Assembly (NCBI GenBank): GCA_037783415.1
Contig: JAZGTN010000051.1
Location: 620,001-684,000 of the forward strand
Direction: 5' to 3'
DNA from: Leptasterias polaris
Lineage: Eukaryota > Echinodermata > Asteroidea > Forcipulatida > Asteriidae
Length of the DNA stretch: 64,000 nt
A program made the position numbers and the translations under genes. Within the stretch, counting starts at the first letter, position 1, and each line of letters begins with the position of its first letter. The notes under the pieces were generated by a model. That model ran no database searches and had not been told where the DNA came from. It worked only from the letters and a program-made list of their open reading frames with translations. Shown one piece after another: positions 35,323-45,763 of this stretch.

Positions 35323-35544
35323 TTATGTAGTCGGGTGCTCTTTTTTTCTTCTTTTCTTCCCCCTCTGATCAGCAGTATTGTGTACTGATAACTACATCCG
35401 GAGCTATTGCAATGTTCATCGGCGGAGGAAACAGCAGAGAGTCAACAACAGCCCACATTTGAAGTGATTTGTTGTCCAAAATGCGAAGAGATAAAGGATG
35501 AAGATTTGAAATCGTCAAATTTTTTAAAAATACAGTCATTCTTT

Positions 35545-35675
35545 AAGGGCTGTTTTCGCTGCAAATAATTTGCAGGAGTTGAGCACAAGTCAATTCTTTC
35601 GAATTATTCGTTGCAAATTTGTTACTTTAACATTCGTATCGCATTCGCATTCGCAGGAAGTATGAACCGGGTTTT
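35545..35675. mobile_element. truncated copy of the GCGAATGCG MITE
   Basis: It matches the right two-thirds of 9474-9651 (GGCTGTTTTCGCTGCAAATA… to …CGCATTCGCATTCGCAGGAA). The left terminal repeat is missing. Confidence 0.75.
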
Positions 35676-36380
35676 AGTCTATAATTTAAATACAACCAAC
35701 CAATGTGTGGACTCGTCATTGAAATTGGAGTTTACGTTTTGATATAAGAAAAACAAGAGGAGACAAACTAACAAACTCAAACAAGCAAACCAACAACAAA
35801 TCACCGATCTGTAAATGTGTCGTATGTGCCTGCATGCAATTGAAGGGTTATTGCTATCGGAGTTGGTAAACAGTATTCTCACTCATTACTATTCCTCCGG
35901 ATACTTTACCCTAGTTTGAAGACCATAACTAGTTTAGCAAAAGAAAAGTAGCTTTTGTGATGAAAAATAAGGTATTTTGTCCAACAGTTTGAGACACTTT
36001 GAAATTAAGGCTAACCAACGCTATTTTGGACTGCGTCTAATCTAGCCTTTTGATTCTCCACAAGGTCAGCTATTCAAGTGATCTCAGCTGAACCATGATG
36101 GCGCTCTATAGTGACTATCTGATTACACCCGAGGAGAAGACTATGTTGGGGCTTTTTGTAAACCACGGGTATAGGCTCTGGCTCTGGCTTCAGGCTTCGT
36201 TTGATGTTCGAACCACCAGGCAAAGTGCAACAAAATATGAAAACAGAGCCTATGGCAAGCCGGAGTCAGAGCACAAGACGATGTTTGGAAAAGATTCTTA
36301 GTTCAGTGCTTATCACGTTTGATTAGTTCCCTAAAACCATAATTAAGAGAGGTTTGAAAAACACCGTATGAAAATTTGAG
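35676..36380. other. gene-free interval
   Basis: No supported gene. The 68-codon frame at 36095-36301 has no recognisable motif. Confidence 0.35.
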
Positions 36381-36382
36381 TA

Positions 36383-36526
36383 GTGTTGGTTCTGAAAAGA
36401 ACCGGTGGTTAACGATTCAACGTTTGGATCAATATGCTCTGATCGTCTTCAGGAGAAAGCAGACGATCCGAGCATACAGATCGAAACATGGAGTTGTCAA
36501 CCACCGGTTCTTTTCAGAACCAACAC
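36383..36526. mobile_element. palindromic MITE, TA target duplication
   Basis: The ends GTGTTGGTTCTGAAAAGAAC and its inverse bound a 144-bp near-palindrome. Each arm also contains its own small hairpin (GGTTCTGAAAAGAACC). TA flanks both ends (36381-36382 and 36527-36528), as for Tc1/mariner-mobilised MITEs. The palindrome produces overlapping short frames that are not genes. Confidence 0.8.
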
Positions 36527-36529
36527 TAC

Positions 36530-36884
36530 TCGAAGAGATTTTCACATGGTGCCACCGCAAACCTCTCTTAGTTATACTTCCACCATGTAAACTTACAAAT
36601 CCTTCTTAAAACCATAATTGCAACTCAGCACTCATATAATCATTGACTTTATAAAATGTTTCCACCTGGTTTTTTGATGCCAAGCGTCGCTGTTTTATTA
36701 TGGAAAATCAAATTTATCACTCATAAAAAAAAAAAATGCAGTGGGGCCTACCCTTTGGATTTTGACTGATTCAGTGTAGTTAAGAATAAAACTGTAAAGA
36801 TAGTACATTTTGCTAAATAAGTAAGTTTAAAGATCGGTGGAAATTTTTTTATGACTGGCTTTAATCTAAACTCTGACCCAACCC
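36530..36884. other. gene-free interval
   Basis: I see nothing recognisable beyond an A-tract at 36726-36736. Confidence 0.4.
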
Positions 36885-37825
36885 TAATCCTTACCCTAAA
36901 CCCTGTATTCTAACCCTGACCTGAAGTTGATCGACTTATCAATACTAACCCCAACCCAAACCCGAACATTTCTAACCCTAATCCTAACCCTAACCCTAAC
37001 CCTAACCCTAACCTCAAAACCTATCCCTGCTCCCTAATTTAACTCTAACCTTAACCCCAAACCCTAACAAAATAAGAAAATCAGGACGTCTAATCTCCAT
37101 GTTACGAAAACAAAGCAAGTTGAATTGAACAGTCCTTTCAATGAGTGAATATAATCTAACCTTAATACCATAATCCAAACCCATAAACACTAACCCAAAC
37201 CCTAACCCTACCCCTGACACTGACCCAAACCCCAACCCCAACTAACCCAATCCCTGACCCTAACCCCGACCACGATCTTAACCCCAACTTCCACATAAAC
37301 CCTAACCCTGACTCAAACCCGTAACCCTAACTCTTGTAATCATTAGGTGAAATCTGGACTATTCCATTTCACAAGGCAAAAACAAGTAAAATGGAACATT
37401 CCATATTTCGAAAAGTGATTAAAATCTATCATTATACCTAACCCTAACCCTAACATTTAGCCTGACCATAACCCTGGTCCAATGAAGCTAGCACCATCTA
37501 AACTTAACCCTAACACTGCCACTAACCCCATCACTGACATGAACCCCTAACCCTGTCCAACAGCCGTCTAGCCCTTATCCTGACCCTAACCCTAAAACTA
37601 ACCCTAACCCTGATTATATCATATCATCATTACCCTATTGACCCATAACCATAACCCCAAACTCTAACCCTAAACTTGGCCAAACCCTGCCCCTACCCTA
37701 AAGCCCAGCCCTGACCTTGAGCCTAACCCTAGCTCCGATCTTAACCATATACCCTAACCCTATTCTTAACCTCACGCTGACTCTAAGCCTGACCCTAATT
37801 CTTACCCTTATCATAACCCCAAAAT
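36885..37825. repeat. degenerate telomere-like block (CCCTAA)n
   Basis: CCCTAA, CCCTGA and AACCCC words dominate about 0.95 kb. The purest run, five consecutive CTAACC units, lies at about 36980-37013, and other stretches are strongly mutated. The orientation is C-rich on the plus strand. It ends about 140 bp before the first 5S repeat unit, so it is an interstitial telomeric or telomere-derived satellite block. Confidence 0.85.
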
Positions 37826-37998
37826 GAATCCTTTGTTTTCATTATTTTATTATATGCCGCATTTAACTAAGAATACCCCCAACAACAAAACACGTATCAG
37901 AGGGCATACTTGCCCTCAAACACTGGGGATGTATGCCCAAAATTCCTTGGCAACCTCTTAACTGGAAACTGAAACCCCTAAATTAAAGTCAGCAACGT

Positions 37999-38117
37999 GT
38001 CTACTGCCATACTACGCTGAAAACACCGGTTCTCGTCTGATCACCGAAGTTAAGCATCGTCGGGCCAGGTCAGTACTTGGATGGGAGACCTCCTGGGAAT
38101 GCCGGGTGCTGTAGACG
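37999..38117 (+). rRNA. 5S rRNA copy 1
   Basis: First gene of the array. Variant GGGCCAGG, GGATGGG and AATGCCGGG, the same set as copies 19, 39 and 52. Terminal stem GTCTAC/GTAGAC. Confidence 0.95.
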
Positions 38118-38195
38118 TCTTTTGTATTTTTCCTCGACATACGGAGGTTAGATCTAAACTGGAAACTGAAGCCCCTATATTAAAGTCAGCAACGT

Positions 38196-38314
38196 GTATA
38201 CTGCCATACTACGCTGAAAACACCGGTTCTCGTCTGATCACCGAAGTTAAGCATCGTCGGGCCCGGTCAGTACTTGGACGGGAGACCTCCTGGGAATACC
38301 GGGTGCTGTAGACA
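38196..38314 (+). rRNA. 5S rRNA copy 2
   Basis: 5' end GTATAC instead of GTCTAC, one mismatch in the terminal stem; otherwise consensus. Confidence 0.94.
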
Positions 38315-38391
38315 TCTTTTTGTATTTTTCCTCAACATATGGAGGTTAGAAACAATCTAAACTGAAGCCCCTAAATTAAAGTTAGCAACGT

Positions 38392-38510
38392 GTCTACTGC
38401 CATACTACGCTGAAAACACCGGTTCTCGTCTGATCACCGAAGTTAAGCATCGTTGGGCCTGGTCAGTACTTGGACGGGAGACCTCCTGGGAATACCTGGT
38501 GCTGTAGACA
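38392..38510 (+). rRNA. 5S rRNA copy 3
   Basis: Carries CGTTGGGCCTGG and a private AATACCTGGT change. Confidence 0.94.
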
Positions 38511-38587
38511 TCTTTTTGTTTTTTTCCTCAACATACGGAGGTTAGAAACAATCTAAACTGAAGCCCCTAAATTAAAGTTAGCAACGT

Positions 38588-38706
38588 GTCTACTGCCATA
38601 CTATGCTGAAAACACCGGTTCTCGTCTGATATCCGAAGTTAAGCATCGTCGGGCCCGGTCAGTACTTGGACGGGAGACCTCCTGGGAATACCGGTTGATG
38701 TAGACA
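38588..38706 (+). rRNA. 5S rRNA copy 4
   Basis: CTATGCTG, GATATCCGAAG and CCGGTTGATG changes near the 3' end. Confidence 0.92.
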
Positions 38707-38786
38707 TATTTTGTATTTTTCCTCAAAATACTGAAGTTAGATATCTAAACTGGAAACTGAAACCCCTAAATTAAAGTCAGCAACGT

Positions 38787-38905
38787 GTCTACTGCCATAC
38801 TACGCTGAAAACACCGGTTCTCGTCTGATCACCGAAGTTAAGCATCGTCGGGCCCGGTCAGTACTTGGACGGGAGACCTCCTGGGAATACCGGGTGCTGT
38901 AGACA
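38787..38905 (+). rRNA. 5S rRNA copy 5
   Basis: Exact array consensus. Confidence 0.96.
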
Positions 38906-38982
38906 TCTTTTTGTATTTTTCCTCAACATATGGAGGTTAGAAACAATCTAAACTGAAGCCCCTAAATTAAAGTTAGCAACGT

Positions 38983-39101
38983 GTCTACTGCCATACTACG
39001 CTGAAAACACCGGTTCTCGTCTGATCACCGAAGTTAAGCATCGTTGGGCCTGGTCAGTACTTGGACGGGAGACCTCCTGGGAATACCGGGTGCTGTAGAC
39101 A
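38983..39101 (+). rRNA. 5S rRNA copy 6
   Basis: CGTTGGGCCTGG variant. Confidence 0.95.
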
Positions 39102-39178
39102 TATTTTTGTATTTTTCCTCAACATACGGAGGTTAGAAACAATCTAAACTGAAGCCCCTAAATTAAAGTTAGCAACGT

Positions 39179-39297
39179 GTCTACTGCCATACTACGCTGA
39201 AAACACCGGTTCTCGTCTGATCACCGAAGTTAAGCATCGTCGGGCCCGGTCAGTACTTGGACGGGAGACCTCCTGGGAATACCGGGTGCTGTAGACA
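39179..39297 (+). rRNA. 5S rRNA copy 7
   Basis: Exact consensus; first gene of the 1183-bp duplicated block (pairs with copy 13). Confidence 0.96.
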
Positions 39298-39377
39298 TAT
39301 TTTGTATTTTTCCTCAAAATACGGAAGTTAGATATCTAAACTGGAAACTGAAGCCCCTATATTAAAGTCAACAACGT

Positions 39378-39496
39378 GTCTACTGAAATACTACCCTGAA
39401 AACACCGGTTCTCGTCTGATCACCGAAGTTAAGCATCGTCGGGCCCAGTCAGTACTTGGACGGGAGACCTCCAGGGAATACCGGGTGCTGTAGACA
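39378..39496 (+). rRNA. 5S rRNA copy 8
   Basis: CTGAAATACTACCCTG in the 5' domain, plus GGGCCCAGTC and CTCCAGGG. The most diverged class, shared with copies 14 and 34. Confidence 0.9.
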
Positions 39497-39574
39497 TCTT
39501 TTGTATTTTTCCTCGACATACGGAGGTTAGATCAAAACTGGAAACTGAAGCCCCTATATTAAAGTCAGCAAAGT

Positions 39575-39693
39575 GTCTACTGCCATACTATGCTGAAAAC
39601 ACCGGTTCTCGTCTGATCACCGAAGTTAAGCATCGTCGGGCCCGGTCAGTACTTGGACGGGAGACCTCCTGGGAATACCGGGTGCTGTATACA
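39575..39693 (+). rRNA. 5S rRNA copy 9
   Basis: CTATGCTG and 3' GTATAC, one mismatch in the terminal stem. Same class as 15 and 35. Confidence 0.93.
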
Positions 39694-39773
39694 TATTTTG
39701 TATTTTTCCTCAAAATACGGAAGTTTGATATCTAAACTGGAAACTGAAGCCCCTATATTAAAGTCAACAAAGT

Positions 39774-39892
39774 GTTTACTGCCATACTACGCTGAAAACA
39801 CCGGTTCTCGTCTGATCACCGAAGTTAAGCATCGTCGGGCCCGGTCAGTACTTGGACGGGAGACCTCCTGGGAATGCCGGGTGCTGTAGACG
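39774..39892 (+). rRNA. 5S rRNA copy 10
   Basis: 5' GTTTAC (a U-G wobble in the stem) and AATGCCGGG. Same class as 16, 36 and 49. Confidence 0.93.
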
Positions 39893-39970
39893 TCTTTTGT
39901 ATTTTTCCTCGACATACGGAGGTTAGATCTAAACTGGAAACTGAAGCCCCTATATTAAAGTCAGCAACGT

Positions 39971-40088
39971 GTCTACTGCCATACTACGCTGAAAACACCC
40001 GTTCTCGTCTGATCACCGAAGTTAAGCATCGTCGGCCCGGTCAGTACTTGGACGGGAGACCTCCTGGGAATACCGGGTGCTGTAGACA
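39971..40088 (+). rRNA. 5S rRNA copy 11
   Basis: One-base deletion (CGTCGGCCCGG) and ACACCCGTTC; 118 nt. Same class as 17, 37 and 50. Confidence 0.9.
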
Positions 40089-40165
40089 TCTTTTTGTATT
40101 TTTCCTCAACATACGGAGGTTAGAAACAATCTAAACTGAAGCCCCTAAATTAAAGTTAGCAACGT

Positions 40166-40284
40166 GTCTACTGCCATACTATGCTGAAAACACCGGTTCT
40201 CGTCTGATATCCGAAGTTAAGCATCGTCGGGCCCGGTCAGTACTTGGACGGGAGACCTCCTGGGAATACCGGGTGCTGTAGACA
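40166..40284 (+). rRNA. 5S rRNA copy 12
   Basis: CTATGCTG and GATATCCGAAG; 3' half and spacer resemble copy 6, so it looks recombinant. Confidence 0.93.
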
Positions 40285-40361
40285 TATTTTTGTATTTTTC
40301 CTCAACATACGGAGGTTAGAAACAATCTAAACTGAAGCCCCTAAATTAAAGTTAGCAACGT

Positions 40362-40480
40362 GTCTACTGCCATACTACGCTGAAAACACCGGTTCTCGTC
40401 TGATCACCGAAGTTAAGCATCGTCGGGCCCGGTCAGTACTTGGACGGGAGACCTCCTGGGAATACCGGGTGCTGTAGACA
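40362..40480 (+). rRNA. 5S rRNA copy 13
   Basis: Exact consensus. Confidence 0.96.
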
Positions 40481-40560
40481 TATTTTGTATTTTTCCTCAA
40501 AATACGGAAGTTAGATATCTAAACTGGAAACTGAAGCCCCTATATTAAAGTCAACAACGT

Positions 40561-40679
40561 GTCTACTGAAATACTACCCTGAAAACACCGGTTCTCGTCT
40601 GATCACCGAAGTTAAGCATCGTCGGGCCCAGTCAGTACTTGGACGGGAGACCTCCAGGGAATACCGGGTGCTGTAGACA
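40561..40679 (+). rRNA. 5S rRNA copy 14
   Basis: Diverged GAAATACTACCC class (as copy 8, 1183 bp upstream). Confidence 0.9.
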
Positions 40680-40757
40680 TCTTTTGTATTTTTCCTCGAC
40701 ATACGGAGGTTAGATCAAAACTGGAAACTGAAGCCCCTATATTAAAGTCAGCAAAGT

Positions 40758-40876
40758 GTCTACTGCCATACTATGCTGAAAACACCGGTTCTCGTCTGAT
40801 CACCGAAGTTAAGCATCGTCGGGCCCGGTCAGTACTTGGACGGGAGACCTCCTGGGAATACCGGGTGCTGTATACA
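40758..40876 (+). rRNA. 5S rRNA copy 15
   Basis: CTATGCTG and 3' GTATAC. Confidence 0.93.
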
Positions 40877-40956
40877 TATTTTGTATTTTTCCTCAAAATA
40901 CGGAAGTTTGATATCTAAACTGGAAACTGAAGCCCCTATATTAAAGTCAACAAAGT

Positions 40957-41075
40957 GTTTACTGCCATACTACGCTGAAAACACCGGTTCTCGTCTGATC
41001 ACCGAAGTTAAGCATCGTCGGGCCCGGTCAGTACTTGGACGGGAGACCTCCTGGGAATGCCGGGTGCTGTAGACG
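40957..41075 (+). rRNA. 5S rRNA copy 16
   Basis: 5' GTTTAC, AATGCCGGG. Confidence 0.93.
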
Positions 41076-41153
41076 TCTTTTGTATTTTTCCTCGACATAC
41101 GGAGGTTAGATCTAAACTGGAAACTGAAGCCCCTATATTAAAGTCAGCAACGT

Positions 41154-41271
41154 GTCTACTGCCATACTACGCTGAAAACACCCGTTCTCGTCTGATCACC
41201 GAAGTTAAGCATCGTCGGCCCGGTCAGTACTTGGACGGGAGACCTCCTGGGAATACCGGGTGCTGTAGACA
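41154..41271 (+). rRNA. 5S rRNA copy 17
   Basis: One-base deletion CGGCCC, ACACCCGTTC. Confidence 0.9.
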
Positions 41272-41348
41272 TCTTTTTGTATTTTTCCTCAACATACGGA
41301 GGTTAGAAACAATCTAAACTGAAGCCCCTAAATTAAAGTTAGCAACGT

Positions 41349-41467
41349 GTCTACTGCCATACTATGCTGAAAACACCGGTTCTCGTCTGATATCCGAAGT
41401 TAAGCATCGTCGGGCCCGGTCAGTACTTGGACGGGAGACCTCCTGGGAATACCGGTTGCTGTAGACA
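41349..41467 (+). rRNA. 5S rRNA copy 18
   Basis: CTATGCTG, GATATCCGAAG, CCGGTTGCTG. Same class as 38 and 51. Confidence 0.92.
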
Positions 41468-41547
41468 TATTTTGTATTTTTCCTCAAAATACGGAAGTTA
41501 GATATCTAAACTGGAAACTGAAACCCCTAAATTAAAGTCAGCAACGT

Positions 41548-41666
41548 GTCTACTGCCATACTACGCTGAAAACACCGGTTCTCGTCTGATCACCGAAGTT
41601 AAGCATCGTCGGGCCAGGTCAGTACTTGGATGGGAGACCTCCTGGGAATGCCGGGTGCTGTAGACG
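41548..41666 (+). rRNA. 5S rRNA copy 19
   Basis: GGGCCAGG, GGATGGG, AATGCCGGG. Confidence 0.94.
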
Positions 41667-41744
41667 TCTTTTGTATTTTTCCTCGACATACGGAGGTTAG
41701 ATCTAAACTGGAAACTGAAGCCCCTATATTAAAGTCAGCAACGT

Positions 41745-41862
41745 GTCTACTGCCATACTACGCTGAAAACACCGGTTCTCGTCTGATCACCGAAGTTAAG
41801 CATCGTCGGCCCGGTCAGTACTTGGACGGGAGACCTCCTGGGAATACCGGGTGCTGTAGACA
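41745..41862 (+). rRNA. 5S rRNA copy 20
   Basis: One-base deletion CGGCCC without the ACACCCG change. Same class as 40 and 53. Confidence 0.91.
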
Positions 41863-41943
41863 TCTTTTTGTATTTTTCCTCAAAATACGGAAGTTAGATA
41901 TCTAAACTGGAAACTGAAACCCCTAAATTAAAGTCAGCAACGT

Positions 41944-42062
41944 GTCTACTGCCATACTACGCTGAAAACACCGGTTCTCGTCTGATCACCGAAGTTAAGC
42001 ATCGTCGGGCCCGGTCAGTACTTGGACGGGAGACCTCCTGGGAATACCGGGTGCTGTAGACA
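41944..42062 (+). rRNA. 5S rRNA copy 21
   Basis: Exact consensus. Confidence 0.96.
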
Positions 42063-42185
42063 TCTTTTTGTATTTTTCCTCAACATACGGAGGTTAGAAA
42101 CAATCTAAACTGAAGCCCCTATATTAAAGTCAACGAAGCCCCTATATTAAAGTCAACGAAGCCCCTATATTAAAATCAGCAACGT

Positions 42186-42304
42186 GTCTACTGCCATACT
42201 ACGCTGAAAACACCGGTTCTCGTCTGATCACCGAAGTTAAGCATCGTCGGGCCCGGTCAGTACTTGGACGGGAGACCTCCTGGGAATACCGGGTGCTGTA
42301 GACA
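42186..42304 (+). rRNA. 5S rRNA copy 22
   Basis: Exact consensus; first gene with the triplicated 23-bp upstream box. Confidence 0.96.
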
Positions 42305-42427
42305 TCTTTTTGTATTTTTCCTCAACATACGGAGGTTAGAAACAATCTAAACTGAAGCCCCTATATTAAAGTCAACGAAGCCCCTATATTAAAGTCAACG
42401 AAGCCCCTATATTAAAATCAGCAACGT

Positions 42428-42546
42428 GTCTACTGCCATACTACGCTGAAAACACCGGTTCTCGTCTGATCACCGAAGTTAAGCATCGTCGGGCCCGGTC
42501 AGTACTTGGACGGGAGACCTCCAGGGAATACCGGGTGCTGTAGACA
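42428..42546 (+). rRNA. 5S rRNA copy 23
   Basis: CTCCAGGG in the C-box region; triplicated upstream box. Confidence 0.95.
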
Positions 42547-42669
42547 TCTTTTTGTATTTTTCCTCAACATACGGAGGTTAGAAACAATCTAAACTGAAGC
42601 CCCTATATTAAAGTCAACGAAGCCCCTATATTAAAGTCAACGAAGCCCCTATATTAAAATCAGCAACGT

Positions 42670-42788
42670 GTCTACTGCCATACTACGCTGAAAACACCGG
42701 TTCTCGTCTGATCACCGAAGTTAAGCATCGTCGGGCCCGGTCAGTACTTGGACGGGAGACCTCCAGGGAATACCGGGTGCTGTTGACA
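42670..42788 (+). rRNA. 5S rRNA copy 24
   Basis: CTCCAGGG and 3' GTTGAC (stem mismatch), spacer CTTTTCGTATT; triplicated box. Confidence 0.93.
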
Positions 42789-42865
42789 TCTTTTCGTATT
42801 TTTCCTCAACATACGGAGGTTAGAAACAATCTAAACTGAAGCCCCTAAATTAAAGTTAGCAACGT

Positions 42866-42984
42866 GTCTACTGCCATACTATGCTGAAAACACCGGTTCT
42901 CGTCTGATCACCGAAGTTAAGCATCGTCGGGCCCGGTCAGTACTTGGACGGGAGACCTCCTGGGAATACCGGGTGCTGTATACA
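42866..42984 (+). rRNA. 5S rRNA copy 25
   Basis: CTATGCTG and 3' GTATAC; single upstream box. Confidence 0.93.
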
Positions 42985-43064
42985 TATTTTGTATTTTTCC
43001 TCAAAATACGGAAGTTTGATATCTAAACTGGAAACTGAAACCCCTAAATTAAAGTCAGCAACGT

Positions 43065-43183
43065 GTCTACTGCCATACTACGCTGAAAACACCGGTTCTC
43101 GTCTGATCACCGAAGTTAAGCATCGTTGGGCCTGGTCAGTACTTGGACGGGAGACCTCCTGGGAATACCGGGTGCTGTAGACA
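43065..43183 (+). rRNA. 5S rRNA copy 26
   Basis: CGTTGGGCCTGG. Confidence 0.95.
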
Positions 43184-43260
43184 TCTTTTTGTATTTTTCC
43201 TCAACATACGGAGGTTAGAAACAATCTAAACTGAAGCCCCTAAATTAAAGTTAGCAACGT

Positions 43261-43379
43261 GTCTACTGACATACTACGCTGAAAACACCGGTTCTCGTCT
43301 GGTGACCGAAGTTAAGCATCGTCGGGCCCGGTCATTACTTGGACGGGAGACCTCATGGGAATACCGGGTGCTGTAGACA
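43261..43379 (+). rRNA. 5S rRNA copy 27
   Basis: CTGACATAC, CTGGTGACCG, GTCATTAC and CTCATGGG: four changes, two in control regions. Same class as 47 and 60. Confidence 0.9.
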
Positions 43380-43458
43380 TCTTTTTGTATTTTTCCTCAA
43401 CATACGGAGGTTAGATCTAAACTGGAAACTGAAGCCCCTATATTAAAGTCAGCAACGT

Positions 43459-43577
43459 GTCTACTGCCATACTATGCTGAAAACACCAGTTCTCGTCTGA
43501 TCACCGAAGTTAAGCATCGTCGGGCCCGGTCATTACTTGGACGGGAGACCTCCAGGGAATACCGGGTGCTGTAGACA
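43459..43577 (+). rRNA. 5S rRNA copy 28
   Basis: CTATGCTG, ACCAGTTC, GTCATTAC, CTCCAGGG. Confidence 0.92.
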
Positions 43578-43700
43578 TCTTTTTGTATTTTTCCTCAACA
43601 TACGGAGGTTAGAAACAATCTAAACTGAAGCCCCTATATTAAAGTCAACGAAGCCCCTATATTAAAGTCAACGAAGCCCCTATATTAAAATCAGCAACGT

Positions 43701-43819
43701 GTCTACTGCCATACTACGCTGAAAACACCGGTTCTCGTCTGATCACCGAAGTTAAGCATCGTCGGGCCCGGTCAGTACTTGGACGGGAGACCTCCAGGGA
43801 ATACCGGGTGCTGTAGACA
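43701..43819 (+). rRNA. 5S rRNA copy 29
   Basis: CTCCAGGG; triplicated upstream box. Confidence 0.95.
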
Positions 43820-43942
43820 TCTTTTTGTATTTTTCCTCAACATACGGAGGTTAGAAACAATCTAAACTGAAGCCCCTATATTAAAGTCAACGAAGCCCCT
43901 ATATTAAAGTCAACGAAGCCCCTATATTAAAATCAGCAACGT

Positions 43943-44061
43943 GTCTACTGCCATACTACGCTGAAAACACCGGTTCTCGTCTGATCACCGAAGTTAAGCA
44001 TCGTCGGGCCCGGTCAGTACTTGGACGGGAGACCTCCAGGGAATACCGGGTGCTGTAGACA
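43943..44061 (+). rRNA. 5S rRNA copy 30
   Basis: CTCCAGGG; triplicated box. Confidence 0.95.
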
Positions 44062-44184
44062 TCTTTTTGTATTTTTCCTCAACATACGGAGGTTAGAAAC
44101 AATCTAAACTGAAGCCCCTATATTAAAGTCAACGAAGCCCCTATATTAAAGTCAACTAAGCCCCTATATTAAAATCAGCAACGT

Positions 44185-44303
44185 GTCTACTGCCATACTA
44201 TGCTGAAAACACCGGTTCTCGTCTGATCACCGAAGTTAAGCATCGTCGGGCCCGGTCAGTACTTGGACGGGAGACCTCCTGGGAATACCGGGTGCTGTAT
44301 ACA
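44185..44303 (+). rRNA. 5S rRNA copy 31
   Basis: CTATGCTG and 3' GTATAC; triplicated box with one GTCAACTAAG change. Confidence 0.93.
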
Positions 44304-44381
44304 TATTTTGTATTTTTCCTCGACATACGGAGGTTAGATCTAAACTGGAAACTGAAGCCCCTATATTAAAGTCAGCAACGT

Positions 44382-44500
44382 GTCTACTGCCATACTACGC
44401 TGAAAACACCGGTTCTCGTCTGATCACCGAAGTTAAGCATCGTTGGGCCTGGTTAGTACTTGGACGGGAGACCTCCTGGGAATACCGGGTGCTGTAGACA
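44382..44500 (+). rRNA. 5S rRNA copy 32
   Basis: CGTTGGGCCTGG plus a private GGTTAGTAC change. Confidence 0.94.
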
Positions 44501-44577
44501 TATTTTTGTATTTTTCCTCAACATACGGAGGTTAGAAACAATCTAAACTGACGCCCCTAAATTAAAGTTAGCAACGT

Positions 44578-44696
44578 GTCTACTGCCATACTACGCTGAA
44601 AACACCGGTTCTCGTCTGATCACCGAAGTTAAGCATCGTCGGGCCCGGTCAGTACTTGGACGGGAGACCTCCTGGGAATACCGGGTGCTGTAGACA
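44578..44696 (+). rRNA. 5S rRNA copy 33
   Basis: Exact consensus; pairs with copy 13 at 4216 bp. Confidence 0.96.
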
Positions 44697-44776
44697 TATT
44701 TTGTATTTTTCCTCAAAATACGGAAGTTAGATATCTAAACTGGAAACTGAAGCCCCTATATTAAAGTCAACAACGT

Positions 44777-44895
44777 GTCTACTGAAATACTACCCTGAAA
44801 ACACCGGTTCTCGTCTGATCACCGAAGTTAAGCATCGTCGGGCCCAGTCAGTACTTGGACGGGAGACCTCCAGGGAATACCGGGTGCTGTAGACA
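44777..44895 (+). rRNA. 5S rRNA copy 34
   Basis: Diverged GAAATACTACCC class. Confidence 0.9.
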
Positions 44896-44973
44896 TCTTT
44901 TGTATTTTTCCTCGACATACGGAGGTTAGATCAAAACTGGAAACTGAAGCCCCTATATTAAAGTCAGCAAAGT

Positions 44974-45092
44974 GTCTACTGCCATACTATGCTGAAAACA
45001 CCGGTTCTCGTCTGATCACCGAAGTTAAGCATCGTCGGGCCCGGTCAGTACTTGGACGGGAGACCTCCTGGGAATACCGGGTGCTGTATACA
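44974..45092 (+). rRNA. 5S rRNA copy 35
   Basis: CTATGCTG and 3' GTATAC; spacer has a private CCTAAAACTACGG change. Confidence 0.93.
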
Positions 45093-45172
45093 TATTTTGT
45101 ATTTTTCCTAAAACTACGGAAGTTTGATATCTAAACTGGAAACTGAAGCCCCTATATTAAAGTCAACAAAGT

Positions 45173-45291
45173 GTTTACTGCCATACTACGCTGAAAACAC
45201 CGGTTCTCGTCTGATCACCGAAGTTAAGCATCGTCGGGCCCGGTCAGTACTTGGACGGGAGACCTCCTGGGAATGCCGGGTGCTGTAGACG
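45173..45291 (+). rRNA. 5S rRNA copy 36
   Basis: 5' GTTTAC, AATGCCGGG. Confidence 0.93.
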
Positions 45292-45369
45292 TCTTTTGTA
45301 TTTTTCCTCGACATACGGAGGTTAGATCTAAACTGGAAACTGAAGCCCCTATATTAAAGTCAGCAACGT

Positions 45370-45487
45370 GTCTACTGCCATACTACGCTGAAAACACCCG
45401 TTCTCGTCTGATCACCGAAGTTAAGCATCGTCGGCCCGGTCAGTACTTGGACGGGAGACCTCCTGGGAATACCGGGTGCTGTAGACA
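45370..45487 (+). rRNA. 5S rRNA copy 37
   Basis: One-base deletion CGGCCC, ACACCCGTTC. Confidence 0.9.
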
Positions 45488-45564
45488 TCTTTTTGTATTT
45501 TTCCTCAACATACGGAGGTTAGAAACAATCTAAACTGAAGCCCCTAAATTAAAGTTAGCAACGT

Positions 45565-45683
45565 GTCTACTGCCATACTATGCTGAAAACACCGGTTCTC
45601 GTCTGATATCCGAAGTTAAGCATCGTCGGGCCCGGTCAGTACTTGGACGGGAGACCTCCTGGGAATACCGGTTGCTGTAGACA
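45565..45683 (+). rRNA. 5S rRNA copy 38
   Basis: CTATGCTG, GATATCCGAAG, CCGGTTGCTG. Confidence 0.92.
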
Positions 45684-45763
45684 TATTTTGTATTTTTCCT
45701 CAAAATACGGAAGTTAGATATCTAAACTGGAAACTGAAACCCCTAAATTAAAGTCAGCAACGT

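Larger units (their letters stand above)
40924..44410 (+). repeat. 5S higher-order block (first copy of a ~3.5-kb duplication)
   Basis: Genes 16-31 and the start of 32 match genes 49-64 and the start of 65 at a constant 6914-bp offset, with the same rare variants and spacer lengths. Part of it (genes 13-27) also matches genes 33-47 at 4216 bp. Confidence 0.85.

Noticed and set aside
36376..36609. 77-codon frame at 36.4-36.6 kb
   Set aside because: It reads through the palindromic MITE, and its residues simply mirror the inverted arms.
36885..37825. True chromosome end
   Set aside because: The CCCTAA units are strongly degraded and the sequence continues for 26 kb beyond, so it is interstitial.
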